Shown in pieces: positions 35,647 through 43,870 of a stretch of DNA of 64,000 bases. Both the position numbers and the translations under genes were made by a program. Source of the DNA: Gemmatimonas sp. (GTDB taxonomy: Bacteria > Gemmatimonadota > Gemmatimonadetes > Gemmatimonadales > Gemmatimonadaceae); the NCBI GenBank assembly GCA_011390885.1, contig JAABRO010000043.1:121929-185928 (forward strand), read 5' to 3'. The first letter of the stretch is position 1, and each line of letters begins with the position of its first letter. The notes beneath the pieces were generated by a model. The model had not been told where the DNA came from. It saw only the letters and a program-made list of their open reading frames with translations, and did no database searches.

Positions 35647-36737
35647 GCCTCGAGACGCGGACGCCGGCGGAGCGCGACGTGCGGCATCGCGCGGCGCTCG
35701 TGCGCGCGCTCGCGACCGACGGCACCACCTTCGACTTCGTGCAGGCCATGCGCCTGCTCATGCGCCTGTACCCGCAGCGCGCGGCGATCGGCGGCTGGGA
35801 CGATCCCGCCCGGGAAGTGGTGCGCCTGTCGGTGCCGCCGTCCCTGGCGTTTCCGCCGGCGGAGATTGCGCGACTGGAGCTTCCGCGCGGTGCCACCGAT
35901 GCGCCCGGTGAGACGACGGTGAGCGAACCCGCGCGCGTGTCGGTGCGCTTTCTGGGGCTGACCGGACCGCAGGGCGTGCTGCCGCATCTCTACACCGAGC
36001 ATGCGGCCACGCGCACCCGCGCGAAGGATACGGCGTTTCGGGACTTCCTCGACCTGTTTCACCATCGGGCGCTCTCGCTGTTCTACCGCGCCTGGGAGCG
36101 GTATCGCACCGCGGTGACGGCCGAGCGCGGCGGCGAAGACCGACTCCGCGCACACCTGCTCGATTTCGCAGGTGTCGGGACGGCTGGCGTGCAGCGGCAG
36201 AGCGCCGTGGATCTCGATACGCTCGCGTTCTTCTCCGGCCTGTTCGCGCTGCGCTCCCGTCCGGCGATCGGGCTCGCGCAGCTGATCGGTACCGCCTTCG
36301 ACGTGCCGGCCTCCGTGGAGCAGTTCGTGGGGCAATGGCAGTCGCTACGCCACGGCGGCCAGCTCAATGTGGGCAGCGACACCGACGACGGCCAGCTGGG
36401 CTTCGGCGTGGTGGGCGATGCCGTGTTCGACCCGATGGCGCGTGTCCGCCTGCGCCTCGGCCCGCTCACGCGGGCGCAGTTCGACAGCTTTCTGCCCAGC
36501 GGCACCGCGCACGCGCGCCTCCGTGAGCTGGCGCGCCTGTATGTCGATGACCAGGTGGGCGTCGAGGTGCAGCTCGTGCTGGCGCGTGACGAGGTGCCGG
36601 CCGCGCAACTGGGGCTCGCCGCTGGCGGTGAGGCCAAGGCATCCGTCGCTCCCCCGCCGGCCCTGGGCTTCGGGTCCTGGCTGCGTGCGAAGCCGCGACT
36701 CGCCGATGCCGATGATGTGCATCTGACACTGTGCTAG
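35643..36737 (+). CDS. tssG: T6SS baseplate subunit TssG
   Basis: 364 residues. The family features are FDFVQAMRLLMRLYPQR, VRLSVPPSLAFPPAEI, FLGLTGPQGVLPHLYTE, FLDLFHHRALSLFYRAWERYR and a C-terminal GPLTRAQFDSFLP region. TssG pairs with two TssF copies in each baseplate wedge. It begins inside the last codons of tssF, so the baseplate genes tssE-F-G form a coupled block. Confidence 0.93.
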   Translation: MSLETRTPAERDVRHRAALVRALATDGTTFDFVQAMRLLMRLYPQRAAIGGWDDPAREVVRLSVPPSLAFPPAEIARLELPRGATDAPGETTVSEPARVSVRFLGLTGPQGVLPHLYTEHAATRTRAKDTAFRDFLDLFHHRALSLFYRAWERYRTAVTAERGGEDRLRAHLLDFAGVGTAGVQRQSAVDLDTLAFFSGLFALRSRPAIGLAQLIGTAFDVPASVEQFVGQWQSLRHGGQLNVGSDTDDGQLGFGVVGDAVFDPMARVRLRLGPLTRAQFDSFLPSGTAHARLRELARLYVDDQVGVEVQLVLARDEVPAAQLGLAAGGEAKASVAPPPALGFGSWLRAKPRLADADDVHLTLC

Positions 36738-36786
36738 ATCGTTCCTCGGAGTCCTCCCTTCCAGACGTCCTGTCGACGGAGAAGTC

Positions 36787-39459
36787 ATGGCTGTGAATTT
36801 GCGCGGGCTGATCGCGAAGCTGAACGCCCCGACCCGGAGCGCGGTCGAAGCGGCCGCCGGTCTGTGTCTGTCCCGGACGAACTACGACGTGGAGATCGAG
36901 CACTTCCTCGTGAAGACGCTCGACGCCACCGACAACGACCTCTCGCTCATCCTCAAGCACTTCGGGGTGAACCGGACGCGCATCGCGGACGACATTGCGC
37001 GGGCGCTGGACCGGCTCAAGACCGGCAATGCGCGCACGCCGAGCCTCAGTCCGTCGCTGGTGAACATGCTCACCGAAGGCTGGATGATCGGCTCGGTGGA
37101 GTTCGGCGCGCCGCGCGTGCGCACCGGACACGCGCTGCTGGCGCTGCTCACCGTGGGTGAGCTGGCGCGGCTCGCCACCGACATCAGCAAGGAGTTCGAG
37201 AAGATTCCGACGGACGTGCTGAAGAAGGAGTTCGCCACGATCACGGCCCCCTCCACGGAAGCGGCGGCCGAGATCGGCGCGATCGACTCGGCGGCGTCCT
37301 CCGCCAGCGCCGCCGGTGGTGGCGCCCCCAAGGCCGGCGGGCGCACGCCCAACCTCGATGCGTACACGGTGGACCTCACGGCCAACGCCAAGGCCGGCAA
37401 GATGGATCGCGTGCTCGGCCGCGACTTCGAGGTGCGCCAGGTGGTCGACATCCTCACGCGGCGTCGCCAGAACAACCCGATCCTCGTGGGCGAGGCGGGC
37501 GTGGGCAAGACGGCCGTGGTGGAGGGCTTCGCGCGCCGCATCGTGGACGGGGACGTGCCGCCGCCGCTGCGCAACGTGTCGCTGCGCTCGCTCGACCTCG
37601 CCATGCTCCAGGCAGGCGCGGGTGTGAAGGGCGAGTTCGAGAACCGGCTCAAGGGGCTGATCGAGGAGGTGAAGAACTCGCCGACCCCGATCATCCTGTT
37701 CATCGACGAAGCGCACACGATGATCGGCGCCGGTGGTGCTGCGGGACAGGGCGACGCCGCGAACCTGCTCAAGCCCGCGCTCGCACGCGGCGAGCTGCGC
37801 ACCATCGCCGCCACCACCTGGAGCGAGTACAAGAAGTTCTTCGAGAAGGACCCGGCGCTCTCGCGTCGCTTCCAGCTGGTGAAGGTGGACGAGCCCACCG
37901 AGGAGGTGTGCTGCGTGATGATGCGCGCGGTGGTGCCGTCGCTCGAGAAGCACCACACCGTGCGCATCCTCGACAGCGGCATGGAAGCCGCCGTGCGCCT
38001 GTCGCACCGCTACCTCCCCGATCGTCAGCTGCCGGACAAGGCCGTCAGCGTGCTCGACACCGCCTGCGCGCGCCTGGCGCTCGGCCAGAGCGCAACGCCC
38101 GGGCCGGTGGAGGATGCGCGGCGCGTGCTCGACGACCTTGCCCTGCAGGAGCGCGTGCTGTCGCGCGAACAGGCCGCCGGGGCGGACCATCGCGAACGGC
38201 TCGCCGCCATCGCCACGCAGCGCGAGAAGGTGCAGGCGAACCTGACGGCCCTCGAGGCGCGGTGGGAAGCCGAGCTCGCCCTCGTGGAGAAGATCCGCAG
38301 CGTGCGGGAGCAACTCGAAGCCGAGGCCGGCGCCGAGGACCAGTCGAAGGCCGACGAACTGCGCGCCGAGCTCACCGCGATGACCAACGACCTCGAAGCC
38401 ATGCAGGGCGAGCAGCCGCTCGTGCGCGTGTTCGTGGACGCGTCGATCGTGGGCGAGGTGATCTCGGGCTGGACCGGCATTCCCGTGGGCAAGATGCTGA
38501 GCGACGAGCTGGGCACCATGCTCAAGCTCGAGGAGCACCTCGGGTCGCGCGTGATCGGCCAGGACCACGCGCTGATCGACATCTCGCGTCGTGTGCGCAC
38601 GTCGAAGGCCGGCATCGAGGACCCGAACAAGCCGAAGGGCGTGTTCATGCTCGTCGGCCCCAGCGGCGTGGGCAAGACCGAGACCGCGCTGGCGCTGTCC
38701 GACCTGCTCTACGGTGGCGAGCGCAACATCATCACGATCAACATGTCGGAGTTCCAGGAAGCGCACACCGTGTCCACGCTCAAGGGCTCGCCCCCGGGCT
38801 ACGTGGGCTATGGCGAGGGTGGCGTGCTGACGGAAGCGGTGCGTCGTCGTCCGTACAGTGTGGTGCTGCTCGACGAGGTGGAGAAGGCGCACCCGGACGT
38901 GCTCGAGCTCTTCTTCCAGGTGTTCGACAAGGGCGTGATGGATGACGGCGAAGGCCGCGAGATCAACTTCAAGAACACGATCATCATCCTGACGACGAAC
39001 GCCGGCACGGAGACGATCATGAAGCTCACCGCGGACCCGGAGACGATGCCGTTCCCGGACGCGATGGCCAAGGCGCTCAAGCCCGAGCTCGACGCGGTGT
39101 TCAAGCCGGCCTTCCTCGGTCGCATGGTGATCGTGCCGTACTATCCCGTGCGTGACGAGAACCTCAAGCAGATCGTGCGCCTGAAGGTGGGCAAGATCGC
39201 CCGCCGACTGCGCGAGACGCACCGGCTGGACATGCTGCACGACGAGACGCTGATTGCGCAGGTGGCGGCGCGCTGCACGGAAGTGGAGAGTGGCGCCCGC
39301 AACGTGGACAACATTCTCAGCAACACGCTGCTGCCCGAGATCTCCCGGATCCTGCTCAGCGCGATGGCCGAGGGGCTGCGTCCGACGGCCTTGCGCGTCG
39401 GGGTGGGCGAGGATGGCGACTTCACGTACGAGGCAGTGACCGGAACCGTCGCGGCATGA
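36787..39459 (+). CDS. clpV: T6SS AAA+ sheath unfoldase ClpV (TssH)
   Basis: 890 residues. An N-domain of Clp repeats (about 1-150) is followed by two AAA+ modules. The first has Walker A GEAGVGKTAVVEG and Walker B ILFIDEAHT; the second has GPSGVGKTETAL and VVLLDEVEKAH. A coiled-coil middle domain (about 440-545) separates them. The second-domain GYVGYGEGGVLTEAVRR loop is as in ClpV/ClpB. Position inside the T6SS operon, next to vgrG, supports ClpV rather than the disaggregase ClpB. It disassembles contracted sheaths in the cytoplasm using ATP. Confidence 0.94.
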   Translation: MAVNLRGLIAKLNAPTRSAVEAAAGLCLSRTNYDVEIEHFLVKTLDATDNDLSLILKHFGVNRTRIADDIARALDRLKTGNARTPSLSPSLVNMLTEGWMIGSVEFGAPRVRTGHALLALLTVGELARLATDISKEFEKIPTDVLKKEFATITAPSTEAAAEIGAIDSAASSASAAGGGAPKAGGRTPNLDAYTVDLTANAKAGKMDRVLGRDFEVRQVVDILTRRRQNNPILVGEAGVGKTAVVEGFARRIVDGDVPPPLRNVSLRSLDLAMLQAGAGVKGEFENRLKGLIEEVKNSPTPIILFIDEAHTMIGAGGAAGQGDAANLLKPALARGELRTIAATTWSEYKKFFEKDPALSRRFQLVKVDEPTEEVCCVMMRAVVPSLEKHHTVRILDSGMEAAVRLSHRYLPDRQLPDKAVSVLDTACARLALGQSATPGPVEDARRVLDDLALQERVLSREQAAGADHRERLAAIATQREKVQANLTALEARWEAELALVEKIRSVREQLEAEAGAEDQSKADELRAELTAMTNDLEAMQGEQPLVRVFVDASIVGEVISGWTGIPVGKMLSDELGTMLKLEEHLGSRVIGQDHALIDISRRVRTSKAGIEDPNKPKGVFMLVGPSGVGKTETALALSDLLYGGERNIITINMSEFQEAHTVSTLKGSPPGYVGYGEGGVLTEAVRRRPYSVVLLDEVEKAHPDVLELFFQVFDKGVMDDGEGREINFKNTIIILTTNAGTETIMKLTADPETMPFPDAMAKALKPELDAVFKPAFLGRMVIVPYYPVRDENLKQIVRLKVGKIARRLRETHRLDMLHDETLIAQVAARCTEVESGARNVDNILSNTLLPEISRILLSAMAEGLRPTALRVGVGEDGDFTYEAVTGTVAA

Positions 39460-39496
39460 CGCCGCGGCGACTCGCGCATCACCGAGGGCTGGCAGG

Positions 39497-41686
39497 ATGA
39501 CCGATTGGACACAGGATGGGCGTCCGTTCCTCTTGACGACGCCGCTGGGCAAGGATGTCCTGCTCCTCACGAGCTGGTCGGGCGAGGAGCAGGTCTCCTC
39601 GCTCTTCCGGTTCACCGTGACCGCGATCAGCACCCGCACCGACATCGTCGCGAAGGACCTGCTGCTGAAGAAGGTCTCGCTCGACCTCGTGCTCCCCGAC
39701 ACGTCCAAGCGGACGATCCACGGAATCGTCAGCCGGCTCAGTCGGGGGGGCACGGCGCCGCGCGGCTACGTGGCGTACGAACTCGAGATCGTGCCGCCGC
39801 ACTGGGCACTGAGTCTCGACGAAGGGTTCGACATCTTCCAGAACAAGTCGGCGCGCGAGGTGTGCACCGACCTGCTCACGGGGACGCCGAATGAATGGAA
39901 GGTCAGTCGCACGCTGGAGCCGCGGCCGTACTGCTTCCGCTACCGCGAGAGCCGGTGGACCATGATCTCCCGGCTGCTCGAACAGGAGGGGCTGCTCCAT
40001 CGCTTCGACCACACCGGCAAGGAATGCAAGCTGGTGGTGCACGATGCGTCCGCCTCCGCGCGCGTGGCCTGGGGGCTGGGCAAGCTCGAGTACAACGAGC
40101 ACGAGATGCTGGAGCCGCGGCTCACCTCGCTCCGCATGACCGCGTCACCGTACGTCGCGGAAACGCGGGTGCGCACGGCGGGCGAGTTCCACGCCACCAA
40201 GGATGTCACCGACGTGACGAAGTCCTCGGGGGACTTCTCGCCGCCGGCGGAGATCACCGCGTACCGATTCGAGCAGCAGATGACGGCGCATCGCAGTGGC
40301 ATCACGCACAGCGGTGGCGAGGACAAGGCGGCGGTGGACAAGCTGCCGACCGACGTGAAGGCGTTCGCGCGCTTCCGGCAGGAGCAGGCGGAGGCCATGG
40401 CGATCGTGTACCAGGGCACGAGCGGCTACGCGGCGCTGGAAGCGGGCGCCAAGACGAGCGTGGTGGATCATCCCAACCCGGCCATGAATCTCGACCTGTT
40501 CGTGATCGGGGTGCAGCATGTCGGCGAGAACGGCAGCTACCACTCGGGTGACGACGCCGACGCGTCGTACAGCAACGTGTTCACGGCCATTCCGGCGACC
40601 ACACCGTACCGTCCGCCGCATCGCACGCCGTGGCCGCGCGTCGGTGGCTCGCACGTGGGCACGGTGGTGGGTCCGGCGGGGGAGGAGATCTACACGGACA
40701 AGCACGGACGGGTGCAGGTGGTCTTCAAGTGGGACAAGGAAGCCTCCACCGCGCTCGCCCGCTCCTGCTGGATCCGCGTGGCGCAGTCGTTCGCCGGCCA
40801 GCAGTTCGGCAGCGTGTTCCTGCCGCGCATCGGGCATGAGGTGCTCGTGGAGTTCCTCGACGGGAATCCCGACAACCCCGTGGTCGTGGGCAGCCTGTAC
40901 AACAGCGCCAACCTGCCCCCGTGGACGCTGCCCGACAACAAGACGCAGAGCGGCGTGCGCACGAAGAGCACGCTCAAGGGCGGCGCCGACAACCACAACG
41001 AGCTGCGCTTCGAGGACAAGAAGGACGCCGAGCAGATCTGGGTGCAGGCGGAGAAGAACCTCGACACCTTCGTGAAGAACGACGAGACGCGGAAGGTGGA
41101 CCACGATCGCACCACCACGATCAAGAACCACGACACGCGCACCGTCACCGAAGGCAACGACACGCACACGATCGAGAAGGGCGAGCAGACCATCACGGTC
41201 AAGGACAACAAGCGTACCCTGCACGTGGAGAAGGATCACACGGTCACGGTGAACGGCAACGAATCCGTGACGGTGAAGCAGGACCGCAAGGTGGTGGTGC
41301 AGCAGAGCCAGGTGCACGAGGTGACGCAGGACAACACCGTCACCATCAAGGGCAAGCAGAAGCGCACCATCACCGGCAACGACTCCACGAAGGTGGAGCA
41401 GGGGAACGTCAAGCTCGAGGTGGGCATGGGCAACCTCGACACGCAGGTGAAGCTGGGGAACATCACGGAGAAGGCGTCGCTCGGCAGCATCACGCTCGAG
41501 GCGATGCAGAAGATCACGCTGAAGGTGGGCGCGAACGAGATCACCGTGAGCCAGGCGGGGGTGACGATCAAGGGGTTGATGGTGAAGATCGAAGGCACGG
41601 TCATGGCGGAGGTGAAGGCGCCCATGACGCAGGTGAACGGCGATGCGATGGTCATGATCAAGGGCGCCATCACCATGATCAACTGA
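39497..41686 (+). CDS. vgrG: T6SS spike protein VgrG (TssI)
   Basis: 729 residues. Part 1 (about 1-400) is the gp27-like phage base (LLLKKVSLDLVLPD, a PYCFRYRESRWTMISRLLEQ-type block). The gp5-like OB-fold follows (GPAGEEIYTDKHGRVQVVFKW; CWIRVAQSFAGQQFGSVFLP), containing GHEVLVEFLDGNPDNPVVVG. The C-terminal region (about 495-729) is made of gp5 beta-helix repeats with alternating V/T residues such as HTVTVNGNESVTVK. No extra C-terminal enzymatic domain is seen, so this looks like a plain spike. A PAAR tip gene follows two genes later. Confidence 0.95.
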   Translation: MTDWTQDGRPFLLTTPLGKDVLLLTSWSGEEQVSSLFRFTVTAISTRTDIVAKDLLLKKVSLDLVLPDTSKRTIHGIVSRLSRGGTAPRGYVAYELEIVPPHWALSLDEGFDIFQNKSAREVCTDLLTGTPNEWKVSRTLEPRPYCFRYRESRWTMISRLLEQEGLLHRFDHTGKECKLVVHDASASARVAWGLGKLEYNEHEMLEPRLTSLRMTASPYVAETRVRTAGEFHATKDVTDVTKSSGDFSPPAEITAYRFEQQMTAHRSGITHSGGEDKAAVDKLPTDVKAFARFRQEQAEAMAIVYQGTSGYAALEAGAKTSVVDHPNPAMNLDLFVIGVQHVGENGSYHSGDDADASYSNVFTAIPATTPYRPPHRTPWPRVGGSHVGTVVGPAGEEIYTDKHGRVQVVFKWDKEASTALARSCWIRVAQSFAGQQFGSVFLPRIGHEVLVEFLDGNPDNPVVVGSLYNSANLPPWTLPDNKTQSGVRTKSTLKGGADNHNELRFEDKKDAEQIWVQAEKNLDTFVKNDETRKVDHDRTTTIKNHDTRTVTEGNDTHTIEKGEQTITVKDNKRTLHVEKDHTVTVNGNESVTVKQDRKVVVQQSQVHEVTQDNTVTIKGKQKRTITGNDSTKVEQGNVKLEVGMGNLDTQVKLGNITEKASLGSITLEAMQKITLKVGANEITVSQAGVTIKGLMVKIEGTVMAEVKAPMTQVNGDAMVMIKGAITMIN

Positions 41687-41697
41687 CCGGAGCCATC

Positions 41698-42393
41698 ATG
41701 ACAGCACCGCTTGTCGTTGCCCCCGATCCGCTCGCCGCGCTCTCGCCGCTCATGCGCTGGCTGCTCGAGCGCACGAAGCCGGACGAGCCCGCGCTGGCGC
41801 TGGTGCGTCCCGAGCTCACGCTGGACGCGCTCTATGCCACGTGGATGGAGCACGAGCAGCTCGCCTCGGCGATTCGCCTCATCGCCGCAGTGCTGCCGCC
41901 GCGCGAGAGCGTCTGGTGGGTCTGGATCTCGGCGCGGCACGCCACGCAGATGGCCGGTGGCACGGCGCCCACGGCGGCTGTGCACGCCGCGCTCGGCGCG
42001 GTGGAGCAGTGGATCGTGCGCCCGGATGATGACGCCCGCCGCGCCGCCTGGGACGCCGGCAACGCCGCCGGTCTGGACACGCCGGTGGGCATGGCCGCAG
42101 CGGCCGTGTTTCTCTCGGGCACCACGATCGCCCCCGCGCACCTGCCGCCCATTCCCCCGCCGCCGGCCGCCGCGCTGCCGATGATCGGCGGGGCCGTGCT
42201 GCTCGCCGGCGCGATGAACGAGGACGCCACGCAGATCCCGCCCACGCTTGCCGCCTTCGCCGCCCAGGGACTCGAGATCGTGCGCCGACTGGGCGGCTGG
42301 GACGCGGCGGTGCAGCAGGCGTATGCCACGCACATGCGCGCCCTCGAGGAATACGAGCGCGCCACCGCTGCCCCCGCACCCAAGCCGGTCTGA
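41698..42393 (+). CDS. DUF6931-like T6SS-associated protein
   Basis: 231 residues, starting 12 bases after the vgrG stop and ending 2 bases before PAAR. The first part is helical (PLAALSPLMRWLLERTKPDEPALAL, LTLDALYATWMEHEQLASAI), with W-rich VWWVWISARHATQM. A Pro-rich region (LPPIPPPPAAALP) precedes a final helical stretch. This resembles the DUF6931 family found beside vgrG/PAAR genes. The position between spike and tip suggests an adaptor or chaperone for loading PAAR or an effector onto VgrG. That role is inference and no catalytic motif is visible. Confidence 0.65.
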   Translation: MTAPLVVAPDPLAALSPLMRWLLERTKPDEPALALVRPELTLDALYATWMEHEQLASAIRLIAAVLPPRESVWWVWISARHATQMAGGTAPTAAVHAALGAVEQWIVRPDDDARRAAWDAGNAAGLDTPVGMAAAAVFLSGTTIAPAHLPPIPPPPAAALPMIGGAVLLAGAMNEDATQIPPTLAAFAAQGLEIVRRLGGWDAAVQQAYATHMRALEEYERATAAPAPKPV

Positions 42394-42395
42394 CC

Positions 42396-42698
42396 ATGGG
42401 ACAGCCCGCCGCCCGCATCTCCGACATGCACGTCTGCCCCATGGTGACGCCGGGGCTGCCGCCGATTCCGCACGTGGGGGGGCCGATCCTGCCACCCGGC
42501 GCGCCCACCGTGCTCACCGCCAAGCTCCCAGCCGCGACGGTGACCGGCATGTGCGTCTGCGTCGGCCCGCCGGACGTGATCGTGAAGGGGTCCATGACCG
42601 TGCTCATTCAGAAGCTGCCGGCGGCGCGCATGGGCGACCTGACCGCGCACGGCGGCACGATCGTGCTGGGCGCGCCCACGGTGCTGATCGGCGGCTGA
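42396..42698 (+). CDS. T6SS PAAR tip protein
   Basis: 100 residues. The PAAR-type repeats are recognisable (MGQPAARISDMHVCPM, HVGGPILPPGAPTVL, RMGDLTAHGGTIVLGAPTVLIGG), and the HVC, CVC and D..H residues could hold the zinc that sharpens the tip. It has no C-terminal extension, so the PAAR itself carries no effector domain. It is the last gene of the plus-strand T6SS operon; the next gene is convergent. Tips of this kind cap the VgrG trimer and may recruit separately encoded effectors. Confidence 0.9.
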   Translation: MGQPAARISDMHVCPMVTPGLPPIPHVGGPILPPGAPTVLTAKLPAATVTGMCVCVGPPDVIVKGSMTVLIQKLPAARMGDLTAHGGTIVLGAPTVLIGG

Positions 42699-42772
42699 CG
42701 CATTAATGGTTCGGTATCAAACCAATCAGCACCTTTCGCATCTTCTTCGAGCCGCAGGCGCACCGCCAGCAG

Positions 42773-43696
42773 TCACCGCATCGTGGCGGCCCAGGCCGAG
42801 AAGCCGGGGGCGATCCGCTCCAGCCGCGTCAGCACCTCGTCGGCGGACGTGACCGGTGCCGAGCCGCGCGGAAAGCCGGCTCGCACCTGACGCAGGAAGT
42901 CGAGGCCGTGCTGCGCGTGTACCGCCTGCACCTGCTGCTGGAAGCGGGCCTGATACCACACGTAGTTGAGCGCGCCCACACCGAAGTACAGGCGGTCGAA
43001 GGCGGCCAGCGTGCGGTGTGCCGGGCGGGCCGCGTCGCGGAATCCGTGCAGCACGCCCTCCCAGACGAGCGCTTCCCTGGGTCGGTGCGCGCGCATGAAA
43101 GTGTAGCCGGCGTAGGTGGCCAGCCACTCGTTCAGCCAGCGCGAGCGCACCTCGATGCCGTAGGCGTCCACGAGGGCGTGCCCGAGTTCGTGCAGCCCCA
43201 CCAGCGCCACGTGCGAGCTTGCCGCCGTCGTCCAGTCGGTGCCCGCAGCGGCCAGCAGTCGGCGGGCCGAATCACCCACACCTGCGGCAATGGACAGCGC
43301 ATCGGTGGCGGCGAGACCGTCGTCGGTGGCCGGCAGGAACGCCACGGGCGGCACGCCGTCCACGCCGGGAATGCCGTACGGCTGCTGAATGCCGAGCCGC
43401 TCCCAGTGGCCTCGGTCGAGCACGGCGAGCGACAACTCCGGTGCCACGCCGAGGGAGTCGGCGAAAAAGGCGAGCGCCTCCTGCACGCGGGTGCGCGCCT
43501 CGAGCGCTCGGTCCGTCTGACCCTTCGGGTAGAACACGGTGATGCGATCGGTGGCGCTCTCCAGTCCTGAGGCGCGCACCCGCGCGAGCAGGTCCGCGCC
43601 GTCGGTCGGGGGCGCCTGTGCGGGCAGAGGATGGGTCGATGCGGTGCCGAAAAGGGCGGCGAGGACTAGGGACGCGAGGCCAAGGCGCGGGTACAT
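42773..43696 (-). CDS. secreted gluzincin-type metallopeptidase (HELGH)
   Basis: 307 residues. A signal peptide ends near THPLPAQA. The catalytic zinc motif is H169-ELG-H173, and E190 in RWLNEWLA is a likely third ligand (16 residues between). This resembles peptidase MA-like or M61-like secreted proteases. A conserved C-terminal helical half follows. It is convergent with the T6SS operon and divergent from the BTAD/TPR gene. The signal peptide argues against it being a T6SS effector. The 74-base gap between PAAR and this gene holds an AT-rich stretch but no convincing terminator. Confidence 0.75.
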   Translation of the reverse strand: MYPRLGLASLVLAALFGTASTHPLPAQAPPTDGADLLARVRASGLESATDRITVFYPKGQTDRALEARTRVQEALAFFADSLGVAPELSLAVLDRGHWERLGIQQPYGIPGVDGVPPVAFLPATDDGLAATDALSIAAGVGDSARRLLAAAGTDWTTAASSHVALVGLHELGHALVDAYGIEVRSRWLNEWLATYAGYTFMRAHRPREALVWEGVLHGFRDAARPAHRTLAAFDRLYFGVGALNYVWYQARFQQQVQAVHAQHGLDFLRQVRAGFPRGSAPVTSADEVLTRLERIAPGFSAWAATMR

Positions 43697-43870
43697 GCGG
43701 AACTCCGGGGTGGTGCTCACGCCCGGGCGCGGCGCTTGTCGCCAACCGATGCGGGCGTGAGATTGAGCGCACGGTCGCTCCCTCCCGCTACGCCGCCGTG
43801 ATCGGGCCGTGATCCGGGGCCGTCGGCCGGTCGATCGCCTCGCTGGCGCCGCTCCTCCCACCCTTCGAGC

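Noticed and set aside
36787..39459. ClpB disaggregase instead of ClpV
   Set aside because: The gene lies inside the T6SS operon between tssG and vgrG, which fits ClpV; the sequence alone does not separate the two firmly.
42707..42732. AT-rich imperfect inverted repeat after the PAAR gene as a terminator
   Set aside because: The stem is only about 5 bp with a long loop and no T-run; not strong enough to call.
42773..43696. HELGH metallopeptidase as a T6SS effector next to PAAR
   Set aside because: It has an N-terminal signal peptide and lies on the opposite strand, so it is exported by the general pathway.
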